IMG/VR virus record: IMGVR_UViG_3300042691_000834
Location: 1-42,495 of that record
Source: a virus
Reading direction: 5' to 3' (one strand)
DNA: 42,495 nt
In this document: positions 24,929 to 31,272 of the stretch, piece after piece
How positions within the stretch are numbered: position 1 is the stretch's first letter
Layout of the letters: every line of letters starts with the position of its first letter
Position numbers and translations under genes: made by a program
The notes under the pieces: generated by a model
Databases searched by the model: none
What the model saw: only the letters and a program-made list of their open reading frames with translations
What the model was told of the DNA's origin: nothing

Positions 24929-25255
24929 ATGCCAGCATATAGAACAGCGCAAGGTAAAAATGTAGACATGTCACAATTGGCAGCACGTAACGAAAAGGTT
25001 CGTGCAGTTGGTAACATGAATGTAAATGCCCGAGGTGACATTATTGATAGTCATAACAGGGTAATTAAAGATAACAATAAAAGAGTTAAAAATAACCATC
25101 AAAAGGGAGTAGGTGAAAAGCCAAGTGTGCCGCGCCCGCAAGTACCTAACAATTCAGTATCTGCACCCATTCCGGCAGTAGCAGACATTGAAGAAGAATT
25201 AGCAGACCATGAAAAAGAATTATTTGACGATGATGAGGAAATTATTAAAAAATGA
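24929..25255 (+). CDS. Small charged unknown protein, 108 aa
   Basis: A probably disordered protein: a basic first half (NVDMSQLAARNEKVRAVGNM, then NNKRVKNNHQKG), a Pro-rich linker and an acidic C-terminus (EELADHEKELFDDDEEIIKK). A good ribosome site (TAGGAG) precedes the ATG. The stop overlaps the cochaperonin start (ATGA). Unrecognised. Confidence 0.75.
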   Translation: MPAYRTAQGKNVDMSQLAARNEKVRAVGNMNVNARGDIIDSHNRVIKDNNKRVKNNHQKGVGEKPSVPRPQVPNNSVSAPIPAVADIEEELADHEKELFDDDEEIIKK

Positions 25256-25623
25256 AGTTAGCATTTGAACCGCATAGATTCACTAAAGACCAATTTAAGG
25301 CGATTGGTAAACATATCATTGTAGCTGATATGGAATTCAAAGAACGTATCAGTTATGGTGGAATTTATATCCCCAACGATGATATGAAAAGCGAAGGTAT
25401 TCGTCCACGCTGGGCTAAAGTATATGCACTAGGTCCAGAGTTTGAAGATGACGAAATTAAAGTGGGTAAGTGGATATGTATCAGTCACGGACGTTGGACA
25501 AGAGGTATTGACATTGAAGATGAAACGGGTAAACACACGTTGCGTAGAGTTGATGAAAATGATATACTACTCATATCTGACGAACCCGTCAATGACTTTA
25601 CATTAGGCGATAAAGGACTTTAA
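25252..25623 (+). CDS. groES: GroES-like cochaperonin (gp31-type role)
   Basis: The 123-aa product has the cochaperonin beta-barrel pattern: an N-terminal strand FKAIGKHIIVADMEFKER, then the mobile-loop equivalent ISYGGIYIPNDDMKSEGIRP. WAKVYALGPEFEDDEIKVGK gives the barrel turn and DENDILLISDEP the last strand. T4 gp31 replaces host GroES on GroEL so that the large capsid protein folds, and phage cochaperonins elsewhere do the same. The mobile loop is longer than in bacterial GroES, as in gp31. It is coupled to 24929 and lies two bases from 25625. Confidence 0.85.
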   Translation: MKLAFEPHRFTKDQFKAIGKHIIVADMEFKERISYGGIYIPNDDMKSEGIRPRWAKVYALGPEFEDDEIKVGKWICISHGRWTRGIDIEDETGKHTLRRVDENDILLISDEPVNDFTLGDKGL

Positions 25624-25624
25624 A

Positions 25625-26152
25625 ATGGCTACATGGAGTGTAAAACCCGAATGGAAGAAATCAATTATTGAGCGACAAATCTGGACAAAAGAAGGTGTCG
25701 CAGGTTATATTAGTGTTGAAACAGGTTGGAGATGGGGCGAGTTTCATGTCACAACCGAGAATGATACCCCGCCAGACTTAGTAGCAGGTGTTGATATCTA
25801 CAATTGTGACTATGAATGTGAACTGGTTTCATTGGATGATGGATGCTGGGAAGAATCAGATATTGATGTTCAGGATGAAGAACTAAGAAATGAACTTGAA
25901 ACATTCCTCGAAGATAATTCGGTACATGACCTTGAAGAATTGGGTTGGTATTGTGATGATACAGAAATGATTATCGATTGTGATTTGATTATTGAAAATA
26001 TTGATACTGGTGAGGTTGTGGATAGTTCTAATGAGGCTGAGGCAAGAGCAATGCTAGAAAAACCCACTCAGTGGCCTTGGGGCCCTGAACTTGCGTCTAC
26101 TATAGAAACTGCTAAGTGGCCGTTTGATAGACCAAAAGAAGGTAAAAAATGA
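25625..26152 (+). CDS. Acidic unknown protein, 175 aa
   Basis: A very acidic, Trp-rich protein (SIIERQIWTKEGVAGYISVE; WEESDIDVQDEELRNELETF; RAMLEKPTQWPWGPELAST). No enzyme motif or membrane segment is seen. The acidity suggests a DNA mimic or a protein-binding partner, but nothing in the sequence proves it. The stop overlaps the next start (ATGA). Confidence 0.75.
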   Translation: MATWSVKPEWKKSIIERQIWTKEGVAGYISVETGWRWGEFHVTTENDTPPDLVAGVDIYNCDYECELVSLDDGCWEESDIDVQDEELRNELETFLEDNSVHDLEELGWYCDDTEMIIDCDLIIENIDTGEVVDSSNEAEARAMLEKPTQWPWGPELASTIETAKWPFDRPKEGKK

Positions 26153-26490
26153 AGTGGTTTGATAATTGGTTTTTAAAAAAGTCTCGCTGGGCATGGGATG
26201 CTTCCCGAGAGAAAGAGTATGATGACGGACCAAATCTTGTTATGACTGGTAGCAATAATAAACTCAAAATGAATCGTGCTATTTCAGCAAGACATGATTC
26301 CTCCGGTGAATTAGAAAGTCGTAGCACTTCATTCAATTTATATTCTGCTAACGGCGGGCATGTAGTTGAATTGCGTCACTATGACGAAAAATCAGACAGA
26401 ATAAAAAATTCACTACATATTGTACCACATGACAAAGATTTGGGTGAAGCATTAAATCACATTATCACTTATGAAGCATTAAAACGATGA
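26149..26490 (+). CDS. Unknown protein, 113 aa
   Basis: Begins with an aromatic and basic N-terminus (MKWFDNWFLKKSRWAWDASR) that could lie on a membrane or a partner, followed by a strand-rich core (STSFNLYSANGGHVVELRHY) and a C-terminal helix. Unrecognised. It is coupled by ATGA overlaps to 25625 and to the clamp-loader gene. Confidence 0.72.
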   Translation: MKWFDNWFLKKSRWAWDASREKEYDDGPNLVMTGSNNKLKMNRAISARHDSSGELESRSTSFNLYSANGGHVVELRHYDEKSDRIKNSLHIVPHDKDLGEALNHIITYEALKR

Positions 26491-27410
26491 AAAATCAACT
26501 CTGGGTAGAAAAGTATCGTCCGAACACAGTGGAAGATTATGTGTTTGTTGACAATAGACAAAAAGAACAAGTACAAGGCTGGATTACTACTGAAAGCATT
26601 CCGCATTTACTGTTGAGTGGAGATCCTGGTACAGGCAAGACCACTCTTGCAAAAGTATTGATACACGAACTAGGTGTAGAAGAATATGATGTACTAGAAA
26701 TAAATGCTAGTCGTGAAAACAGTGTTGATGTTGTTCGTAACAAAATCGTTGGATTTGTGCAGACAATGCCTTTTGGTAAATTCAAAGTGGTATTACTAGA
26801 TGAGGCAGATTATTTGACTCCTGCAGGTCAGGCAGCATTGCGTAATGATATGGAAGCATATCATATGACTGCACGATTCATTTTAACATGTAACTATCAA
26901 CATAGAATTATCCCTGCACTTAAGAGCAGATGCCATGAATTTCACATCACAAAGACAGACAAAACTGAATTTACAGCACGTGCGGCAACTGTACTAGTAA
27001 CTGAAAACATTGAGTTTGATTTAGATGTACTTGATAACTATGTAACTGCTACATATCCTGACTTACGTAAATGTTTGAATCAACTTCAAGTAAATAGTAG
27101 TACAGGTAAACTTTTATCTTCAATCAATGAAACCAATAGCGAAGATGAGTTATTGCTAGGAGCAATCAGCTTATTTAAGAATGGTAAAGTGTATGAAGGT
27201 AGACAAATGTTGTTGCAATATCTAAGTTTATATCCAACTCGTATTGAAGATTTGTATCGTTGGATGTATAACAATTTAGACATGTGGGGCAATACGAATG
27301 AAAAGCGTGATGCTAGTGTCATCATTATTCGTAACGGTTTGGCAAATCTAAGTCTAGTGGGTATCCCTGAGATTAGTTTAGCGGCAACATTAATTGAATT
27401 AACAGGATAA
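26487..27410 (+). CDS. gp44: Clamp loader ATPase large subunit (T4 gp44)
   Basis: gp44, with gp62, loads the sliding clamp gp45 onto DNA for replication and for late transcription. The AAA+ features are clear. The N-terminal WVEKYRPNTVEDYVF box is followed by Walker A GDPGTGKTT at residues 45-53, Walker B VVLLDEADYL near 105 and the SRC arginine-finger motif near 147. The 307-aa length is close to T4 gp44 (319 aa). In T4 the loaded clamp activates gp33/gp55-directed late promoters, so it ties directly to the octamers listed here. No gp62 gene was identified in this window; 27414 is in the right position but too short to call. Confidence 0.92.
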   Translation: MKNQLWVEKYRPNTVEDYVFVDNRQKEQVQGWITTESIPHLLLSGDPGTGKTTLAKVLIHELGVEEYDVLEINASRENSVDVVRNKIVGFVQTMPFGKFKVVLLDEADYLTPAGQAALRNDMEAYHMTARFILTCNYQHRIIPALKSRCHEFHITKTDKTEFTARAATVLVTENIEFDLDVLDNYVTATYPDLRKCLNQLQVNSSTGKLLSSINETNSEDELLLGAISLFKNGKVYEGRQMLLQYLSLYPTRIEDLYRWMYNNLDMWGNTNEKRDASVIIIRNGLANLSLVGIPEISLAATLIELTG

Positions 27411-27413
27411 ATT

Positions 27414-27665
27414 ATGAGATATTTACTAATTACATATGTACGTAAAGCTAACGGTCAAATTGATGAACAAGTAGAAATTACTAAAAATCTAAAAGTGAAA
27501 GACCATCAAACTTGCAATGCTATATTAGATTTTAAAGAAAAACAAGTATTGAAGTGCGTAGTAGAAGGCAAGGTCGTAAGCACCGATTGGGATAAACTCA
27601 GTATATATTATAAACAGGTATATCCTACTGTTATTGAACGACTGGAACGTGAAGCGGAGAGATAA
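27414..27665 (+). CDS. Small unknown protein after gp44, 83 aa
   Basis: A compact alpha/beta protein (LLITYVRKANGQIDEQVEIT, then CNAILDFKEKQVLKCVVEGK) with a C-terminal basic/acidic helix. It starts three bases after the gp44 stop, so it is co-transcribed. It occupies the usual gp62 place, but at 83 aa it is far shorter than gp62 (187 aa) and I see no similarity. A strong bidirectional terminator follows. Confidence 0.75.
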   Translation: MRYLLITYVRKANGQIDEQVEITKNLKVKDHQTCNAILDFKEKQVLKCVVEGKVVSTDWDKLSIYYKQVYPTVIERLEREAER

Positions 27666-27667
27666 TA

Positions 27668-27691
27668 AAAAGGGGCATTAAGCCCCTTTTT
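27668..27691. terminator. Bidirectional terminator between 27414 and phoH
   Basis: AAAAGGGGC (27668-27676), five-base loop, GCCCCTTTT (27682-27690) plus two more T. The A-rich left flank makes it work on both strands; it also abuts the phoH stop. Confidence 0.92.
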
Positions 27692-28476
27692 TACCCGCTG
27701 TATAGGTTTAATACATGCTCAATGATTTTATGTCTCTGAACATCTTTTAGTTCAAAGTTACATAATTGCAACCCTGGAATCACCCCCTTCCTCAACCGAT
27801 TTTGTAAGTCTAGTAGCCCGTTGTCGGCTGTTTTTCTATCGGCTTGTTCTACATCGCCAGTAATTACAATCTTACTACCGACACCGATTCTAGTCATAAT
27901 CATTTTGAGTTGACCAGGTGTTGCATTTTGAGCCTCATCTAATACTATCCAGCTATGTTTAAAGTTTCGACCTCGACAGAATGCTAGGGGTGCAATTTCC
28001 ACTATTTGTTCTTCTAGCATGTGGGCGATTTCCTGGACTGTATAATACTCACGTAAAACATCAAGCAGTGGTCTTGTCCACGGTTCCATCTTTTCATTTA
28101 GTGTCCCCGGCAAGAATCCATGCTTTTCATCGTCAACACCGACCGCCGGTCTTGTCAGTATAATACGGTCACATTCTCCGGACTTTAATGCTTTAATTGC
28201 AGCCTGCATAGCTAGGTAGGTTTTACCTGTGCCAGCTGGTCCGCCAACTACAACAATATCTGTCTCGGTATTTAATAATGCTAGGATGTATTTTTCCTGA
28301 TTGATAGACTTTGGTACCATCTGAACGGGTCTCTTATCCAGTTTGATACGGCTTTGGTCAAAGTTGATTGTCTTATTTTCCTTTATGTAAAATGTGTGTG
28401 ATTCATGTTTTTTGCTGTGTGAGTATCGTGTGTCTTGTTCTTGATTGCGTAATGCGCTTGTTTTGCGTTTGCTCAA
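27691..28476 (-). CDS. phoH: PhoH-like ATPase
   Basis: PhoH proteins are P-loop ATPases, frequent in aquatic phages and often linked to RNA metabolism or phosphate stress; their exact role is unsettled. Walker A GGPAGTGKTY and Walker B IVLDEAQNAT are intact, with the family segment ILTRPAVGVDDEKHGFLPGT between them and a KIVITGDVEQADR strand after. I chose the TTG at 28476 because AAAGGAG lies six bases before it. The ATG at 28509 adds 11 residues but has no ribosome site. With the TTG start the protein is 261 aa. It is the only minus-strand gene in the right half of the window. Confidence 0.9.
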   Translation of the reverse strand: MSKRKTSALRNQEQDTRYSHSKKHESHTFYIKENKTINFDQSRIKLDKRPVQMVPKSINQEKYILALLNTETDIVVVGGPAGTGKTYLAMQAAIKALKSGECDRIILTRPAVGVDDEKHGFLPGTLNEKMEPWTRPLLDVLREYYTVQEIAHMLEEQIVEIAPLAFCRGRNFKHSWIVLDEAQNATPGQLKMIMTRIGVGSKIVITGDVEQADRKTADNGLLDLQNRLRKGVIPGLQLCNFELKDVQRHKIIEHVLNLYSG

Positions 28477-28521
28477 AGTATTCTCCTTTGTGTCGAGCCG
28501 AGTTCTCATAAAACTCAATTT

Positions 28522-28529
28522 TATTTAAG
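28522..28529 (-). promoter_or_regulatory. Possible late-like promoter for phoH
   Basis: The minus strand reads CTTAAATA, the same octamer as before 36052, predicting a start near 28516 and a 40-base leader to the TTG. Weak evidence; no sigma70 pair with correct spacing was found here. Confidence 0.3.
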
Positions 28530-28576
28530 AAGTCTTGCAACTACGTTAATAGCACAGTTTTTACACGATTTTTAAT

Positions 28577-28584
28577 GATAAATA
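28577..28584 (+). promoter_or_regulatory. Additional late-type octamer upstream of 28647
   Basis: GATAAATA with a predicted start near 28590. If used, the transcript would carry the hairpin at 28624-28650 that covers the 28647 start codon. Confidence 0.4.
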
Positions 28585-28623
28585 TTAGGCTAATCTATAA
28601 ATTTATAAATGCTTGCGTAAAAA

Positions 28624-28650
28624 TCATAATAAGATAAATACTAATTATGA
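28624..28650 (+). promoter_or_regulatory. Late promoter with hairpin over the start codon
   Basis: TCATAAT (28624-28630) pairs with ATTATGA (28644-28650), which contains the ATG. The octamer GATAAATA (28633-28640) is in the loop; predicted +1 is about 28646, one base before the ATG. No ribosome site is visible. Confidence 0.6.
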
Positions 28651-29264
28651 GCAAATATAAAGCAGACGATTTCTTTGATGATATCAATTTCACTAGCATA
28701 GTTGAAACTATTAAGGGTGTTTATACCAGCGATGGTACAATGAGCACCTTATTAGACTTTGAACGTGTACTAGATGAAAGTAACTTATACGCATTCCGTA
28801 ATTGGGATTTAGGGGAACTAGTAGCAGGGCCAGATATTAAAAAATACGAGGTTTACTGCACATTTATGTATCCTCTTAAATTAATGCCCGATCCTAGGGG
28901 AGCAAAAAGACTATTAACTGTTGGTTGTAGCGTCAAATTCAAAAAGACTAAAATTAAAGTTCCCGTAGAGATTAAAGATCCGGGTGACTATAAACCCGGA
29001 ACTCACTATCCAAAGATGACTGAAAGAGAAATATGGTTGATACGCATACAAATGCCAAAAGACTTAATGAATGATATTCGTGAAGGTAGTATTGACTTAG
29101 CAGGGCAGACAATTGATTTAGAAGAATTAGATACCGCATATGAGGACGATTTAGATAAAGAGGGTAATGAGACCGAAGAGAAGCAGGATCAAGGCCAAAC
29201 GGGCGGCATGGGCGGCCTAGGCCCTATGGGCGGCGTACCCCCTCCGTTACCGGGAGTAATGTAA
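28647..29264 (+). CDS. Unknown T4-like phage protein, 205 aa
   Basis: No named family recognised. A folded domain (KADDFFDDINFTSIVETIKG, then a strand-rich middle with LLTVGCSVKFKKTKIKVPVE) is followed by an acidic linker and a Gly/Pro/Met-rich C-terminal tail (GGMGGLGPMGGVPPPLPG), probably disordered. It is coupled by TAATG to 29264 and has its own late promoter. A virion or assembly role is likely from the promoter type only. Confidence 0.75.
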   Translation: MSKYKADDFFDDINFTSIVETIKGVYTSDGTMSTLLDFERVLDESNLYAFRNWDLGELVAGPDIKKYEVYCTFMYPLKLMPDPRGAKRLLTVGCSVKFKKTKIKVPVEIKDPGDYKPGTHYPKMTEREIWLIRIQMPKDLMNDIREGSIDLAGQTIDLEELDTAYEDDLDKEGNETEEKQDQGQTGGMGGLGPMGGVPPPLPGVM

Positions 29265-29803
29265 TGACCAAGATTCTTACAGAAGGATTTGATTATCACG
29301 ATTTAGTAAATCAAGTTATACCTGAAATTTCAGTAGATGAGTATAGTGCTAAAATGGGTGATGACGATGAGATAGTAACATTAGCATTTACTGTTAAAGG
29401 TGAACAAGTAGGTGAAGATTTAACAGATTGGTTTGAGCGTGGGTATGATTGGGTATTAGATGCTCAAGTCAGTGAAGGTGAAATAAGTCCTGGTAAATTT
29501 TTAGTGTTTGTAGAGTTAAATCGTAGAACAAACATACCAGAAAGAATATGCGAACTTATAGAAGATATGGTTACACTTACTGATTTACCTCTTAAAGAGT
29601 GGACTATTAAATTTGAAGATGAAGAATACGACTGCGATATTGAACAATTAAAATCAGTGATGATTTTAAGTCCACATGAATATCGCAAAATCAAAGATAC
29701 AAAATTAAATGAAATGCGAGAATTATCGGGTATGGAACCTAAAAAGGTATTCGGCAAGCCTGATAATTTATTAAAAGACTTTATATCGAAAGCGGGGTTA
29801 TAA
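29264..29803 (+). CDS. Unknown acidic protein, 179 aa
   Basis: Soluble and acidic: an N-terminal FDYHDLVNQVIPEISVDEYS stretch, then VTLAFTVKGEQVGEDLTDWF, a central TNIPERICELIEDMVTLTDL helix and a C-terminal helical MRELSGMEPKKVFGKPDNLL. It starts in the stop of 28647 and ends two bases before the holin candidate. No recognised motif. Confidence 0.75.
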   Translation: MTKILTEGFDYHDLVNQVIPEISVDEYSAKMGDDDEIVTLAFTVKGEQVGEDLTDWFERGYDWVLDAQVSEGEISPGKFLVFVELNRRTNIPERICELIEDMVTLTDLPLKEWTIKFEDEEYDCDIEQLKSVMILSPHEYRKIKDTKLNEMRELSGMEPKKVFGKPDNLLKDFISKAGL

Positions 29804-29804
29804 C

Positions 29805-30389
29805 ATGCCAACATTATTAGCAAAAAAAGCAAATTCAGAAAAACCAGTCGCAACTAATGACGACCATCATGAGACATTAGCCGGTGATCCTGGCATCTCA
29901 GCGTTTCCTCAGGGTAGCACATTTGGAGCAACACCGTCAACTGGATTCGGTACCACCAGCCCCGGTTTTGGTGCAGTTCCACCAGCCTCTACCGGATTCG
30001 GGAGTAGCAGTTCAGTTAGCACAGGAGGAAACATGGCAGGATCAGTACAAGTAACACAAAATCAAGCAGAATCACTAAAGAGCGGTGGTGGTGCAATGAG
30101 CGAAGGTGGAGAGTCAACTGTTAAGTTAGACAAAGATGCAACAGATTGGATCAACAAGAAAATGCGCCCAATGATGGGTTGGATTTATATGTTGACATGT
30201 ACCGCAGACTTTGTTATATTCCCAGTACTATGGAGTCTATTGCAAGCATTGAGTCACGGTCAAGTAACAAGTCAATGGCAACCATTAACATTGCAAGGTG
30301 CAGGATTATACCATATCGCAATGGGTGCTGTCCTGGGTATTGCCGCATACGGTCGTACAAAAGAAAAGGTAGCCGGCGTAGCTTCATAA
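29805..30389 (+). CDS. Holin (3TM-type) candidate with long disordered N-terminus
   Basis: The C-terminal about 90 residues match the three-helix holin type seen in aquatic T4-like phages. DATDWINKKMRPMMGWIYML leads into hydrophobic TCTADFVIFPVLWSLLQAL. QWQPLTLQGAGLYHIAMG leads into AVLGIAAYGRTKEK. Such holins form inner-membrane lesions that release the endolysin, here the GH19 enzyme at 19850. The N-terminal about 100 residues are Gly/Ser/Phe-rich (repeats of TGFG and PGFG) and probably unstructured, which is unusual for a holin. Both hydrophobic helices are followed by charged residues. Confidence 0.75.
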   Translation: MPTLLAKKANSEKPVATNDDHHETLAGDPGISAFPQGSTFGATPSTGFGTTSPGFGAVPPASTGFGSSSSVSTGGNMAGSVQVTQNQAESLKSGGGAMSEGGESTVKLDKDATDWINKKMRPMMGWIYMLTCTADFVIFPVLWSLLQALSHGQVTSQWQPLTLQGAGLYHIAMGAVLGIAAYGRTKEKVAGVAS

Positions 30390-30421
30390 ATATTGACAAC
30401 AGCACATTAGAGTGCTATAAT
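30385..30421 (+). promoter_or_regulatory. Tandem late and sigma70 promoters for dnaJ
   Basis: Late octamer CATAAATA 30385-30392 directly abuts a perfect sigma70 promoter: TTGACA (30393-30398), 17 bases, TATAAT (30416-30421). The spacer contains AGCAC-ATTAGA-GTGCT (30401-30416), an operator-like repeat. The sigma70 +1 (about 30428) is two bases before the ATG and no ribosome site exists, so early mRNA should be essentially leaderless. Confidence 0.8.
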
Positions 30422-30429
30422 CAATAACT

Positions 30430-31248
30430 ATGGATCATTACGCAACATTAGGGGTAGCTAAAAATGCTACCCAAGACGATATTAAAAAAGCATATAGAAG
30501 AATGGCAGCTATTCATCACCCAGACAAGGGTGGTGATACTGCTGAGTTTCAAAAAATTCAAAGTGCTTATGAAACACTAAGCGACACAGAAAAGAAACAA
30601 CAATACGACAACCCAAATCCGTACGGTGGAATGCCTGGTGGATTCCCCGGAGGATTTCCCGGTGGAGGATTTCAGTTTCATACGAACGGGTTCAACATCA
30701 ATGATGTGTTTGGACAAATGTTTGGACAAGGGTTTGGACAAGGGTTTGCACATAGACCTCCCCCGCCTAGCTATAGAACAACTGTATGGTTAACGATGGA
30801 ACAAGTTTATGCTGGTGGTGAACAAGTACTACAATTTCAAGACCATACTGGCCCTAAAGTAGTCAAAGTTCAAATACCCAGAGGTATAGACCATGGTGGT
30901 GCAGTAAGGTATGATAATCTAATACAAGATTCTATATTGATAGTAGAATTCAGAGTACAACCAAATGCAAGATTTGAACGAGACGGTCCGAATCTATATT
31001 CGACACATGAGATAAGTGTTTTTGATTTAGTAGTTGGAACCAAATTTAACTTTACAACTATTTCGGGTAGAGTGCTAGAAGTAACTGTCCCTGCAAAGTC
31101 TCAACCGGGAAGTAAATTGCGCTTACCCAAAGAAGGTCTACCTATAAACAATGATTATGGAGACCAATATCTATTGCTAAAACCCTTCATTCCTGATATC
31201 ATTGATACTAGAATAACAGATAGCATTTTGCAATCTTCACGTAAATAA
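30430..31248 (+). CDS. dnaJ: DnaJ-type J-domain cochaperone (class B)
   Basis: J-domain proteins stimulate the ATPase of DnaK and deliver substrates. The J-domain occupies residues 1-65 with the catalytic HPD at 30-32 (AAIHHPDKGGDT). A Gly/Phe/Pro-rich linker (about 70-110) follows, then two beta-sandwich substrate domains (VWLTMEQVYAGGEQVLQF; FDLVVGTKFNFTTISGRV; SKLRLPKEGLP). There is no zinc finger, so it is CbpA/class B-like. The phage seems to lack its own DnaK here and would use the host's. It is followed after 24 bases by the ClpA-like gene. It has no ribosome site; see the promoter entry. Confidence 0.92.
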   Translation: MDHYATLGVAKNATQDDIKKAYRRMAAIHHPDKGGDTAEFQKIQSAYETLSDTEKKQQYDNPNPYGGMPGGFPGGFPGGGFQFHTNGFNINDVFGQMFGQGFGQGFAHRPPPPSYRTTVWLTMEQVYAGGEQVLQFQDHTGPKVVKVQIPRGIDHGGAVRYDNLIQDSILIVEFRVQPNARFERDGPNLYSTHEISVFDLVVGTKFNFTTISGRVLEVTVPAKSQPGSKLRLPKEGLPINNDYGDQYLLLKPFIPDIIDTRITDSILQSSRK

Positions 31249-31251
31249 ATA
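31244..31251 (+). promoter_or_regulatory. Late promoter for the ClpA-like gene
   Basis: AATAAATA; predicted start about 31257, just before the ribosome site AAAGGA and the ATG at 31273. A weak interrupted pairing (ATC.TT with AA.GAT) might partly cover the ribosome site. Only the octamer is convincing. Confidence 0.5.
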
Positions 31252-31272
31252 TCATTTTAAAAGGATAAAGAA

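Noticed and set aside
27414-27665. Call as gp62 clamp-loader small subunit
   Set aside because: Position fits, but 83 aa is less than half the usual length and no similarity is apparent.
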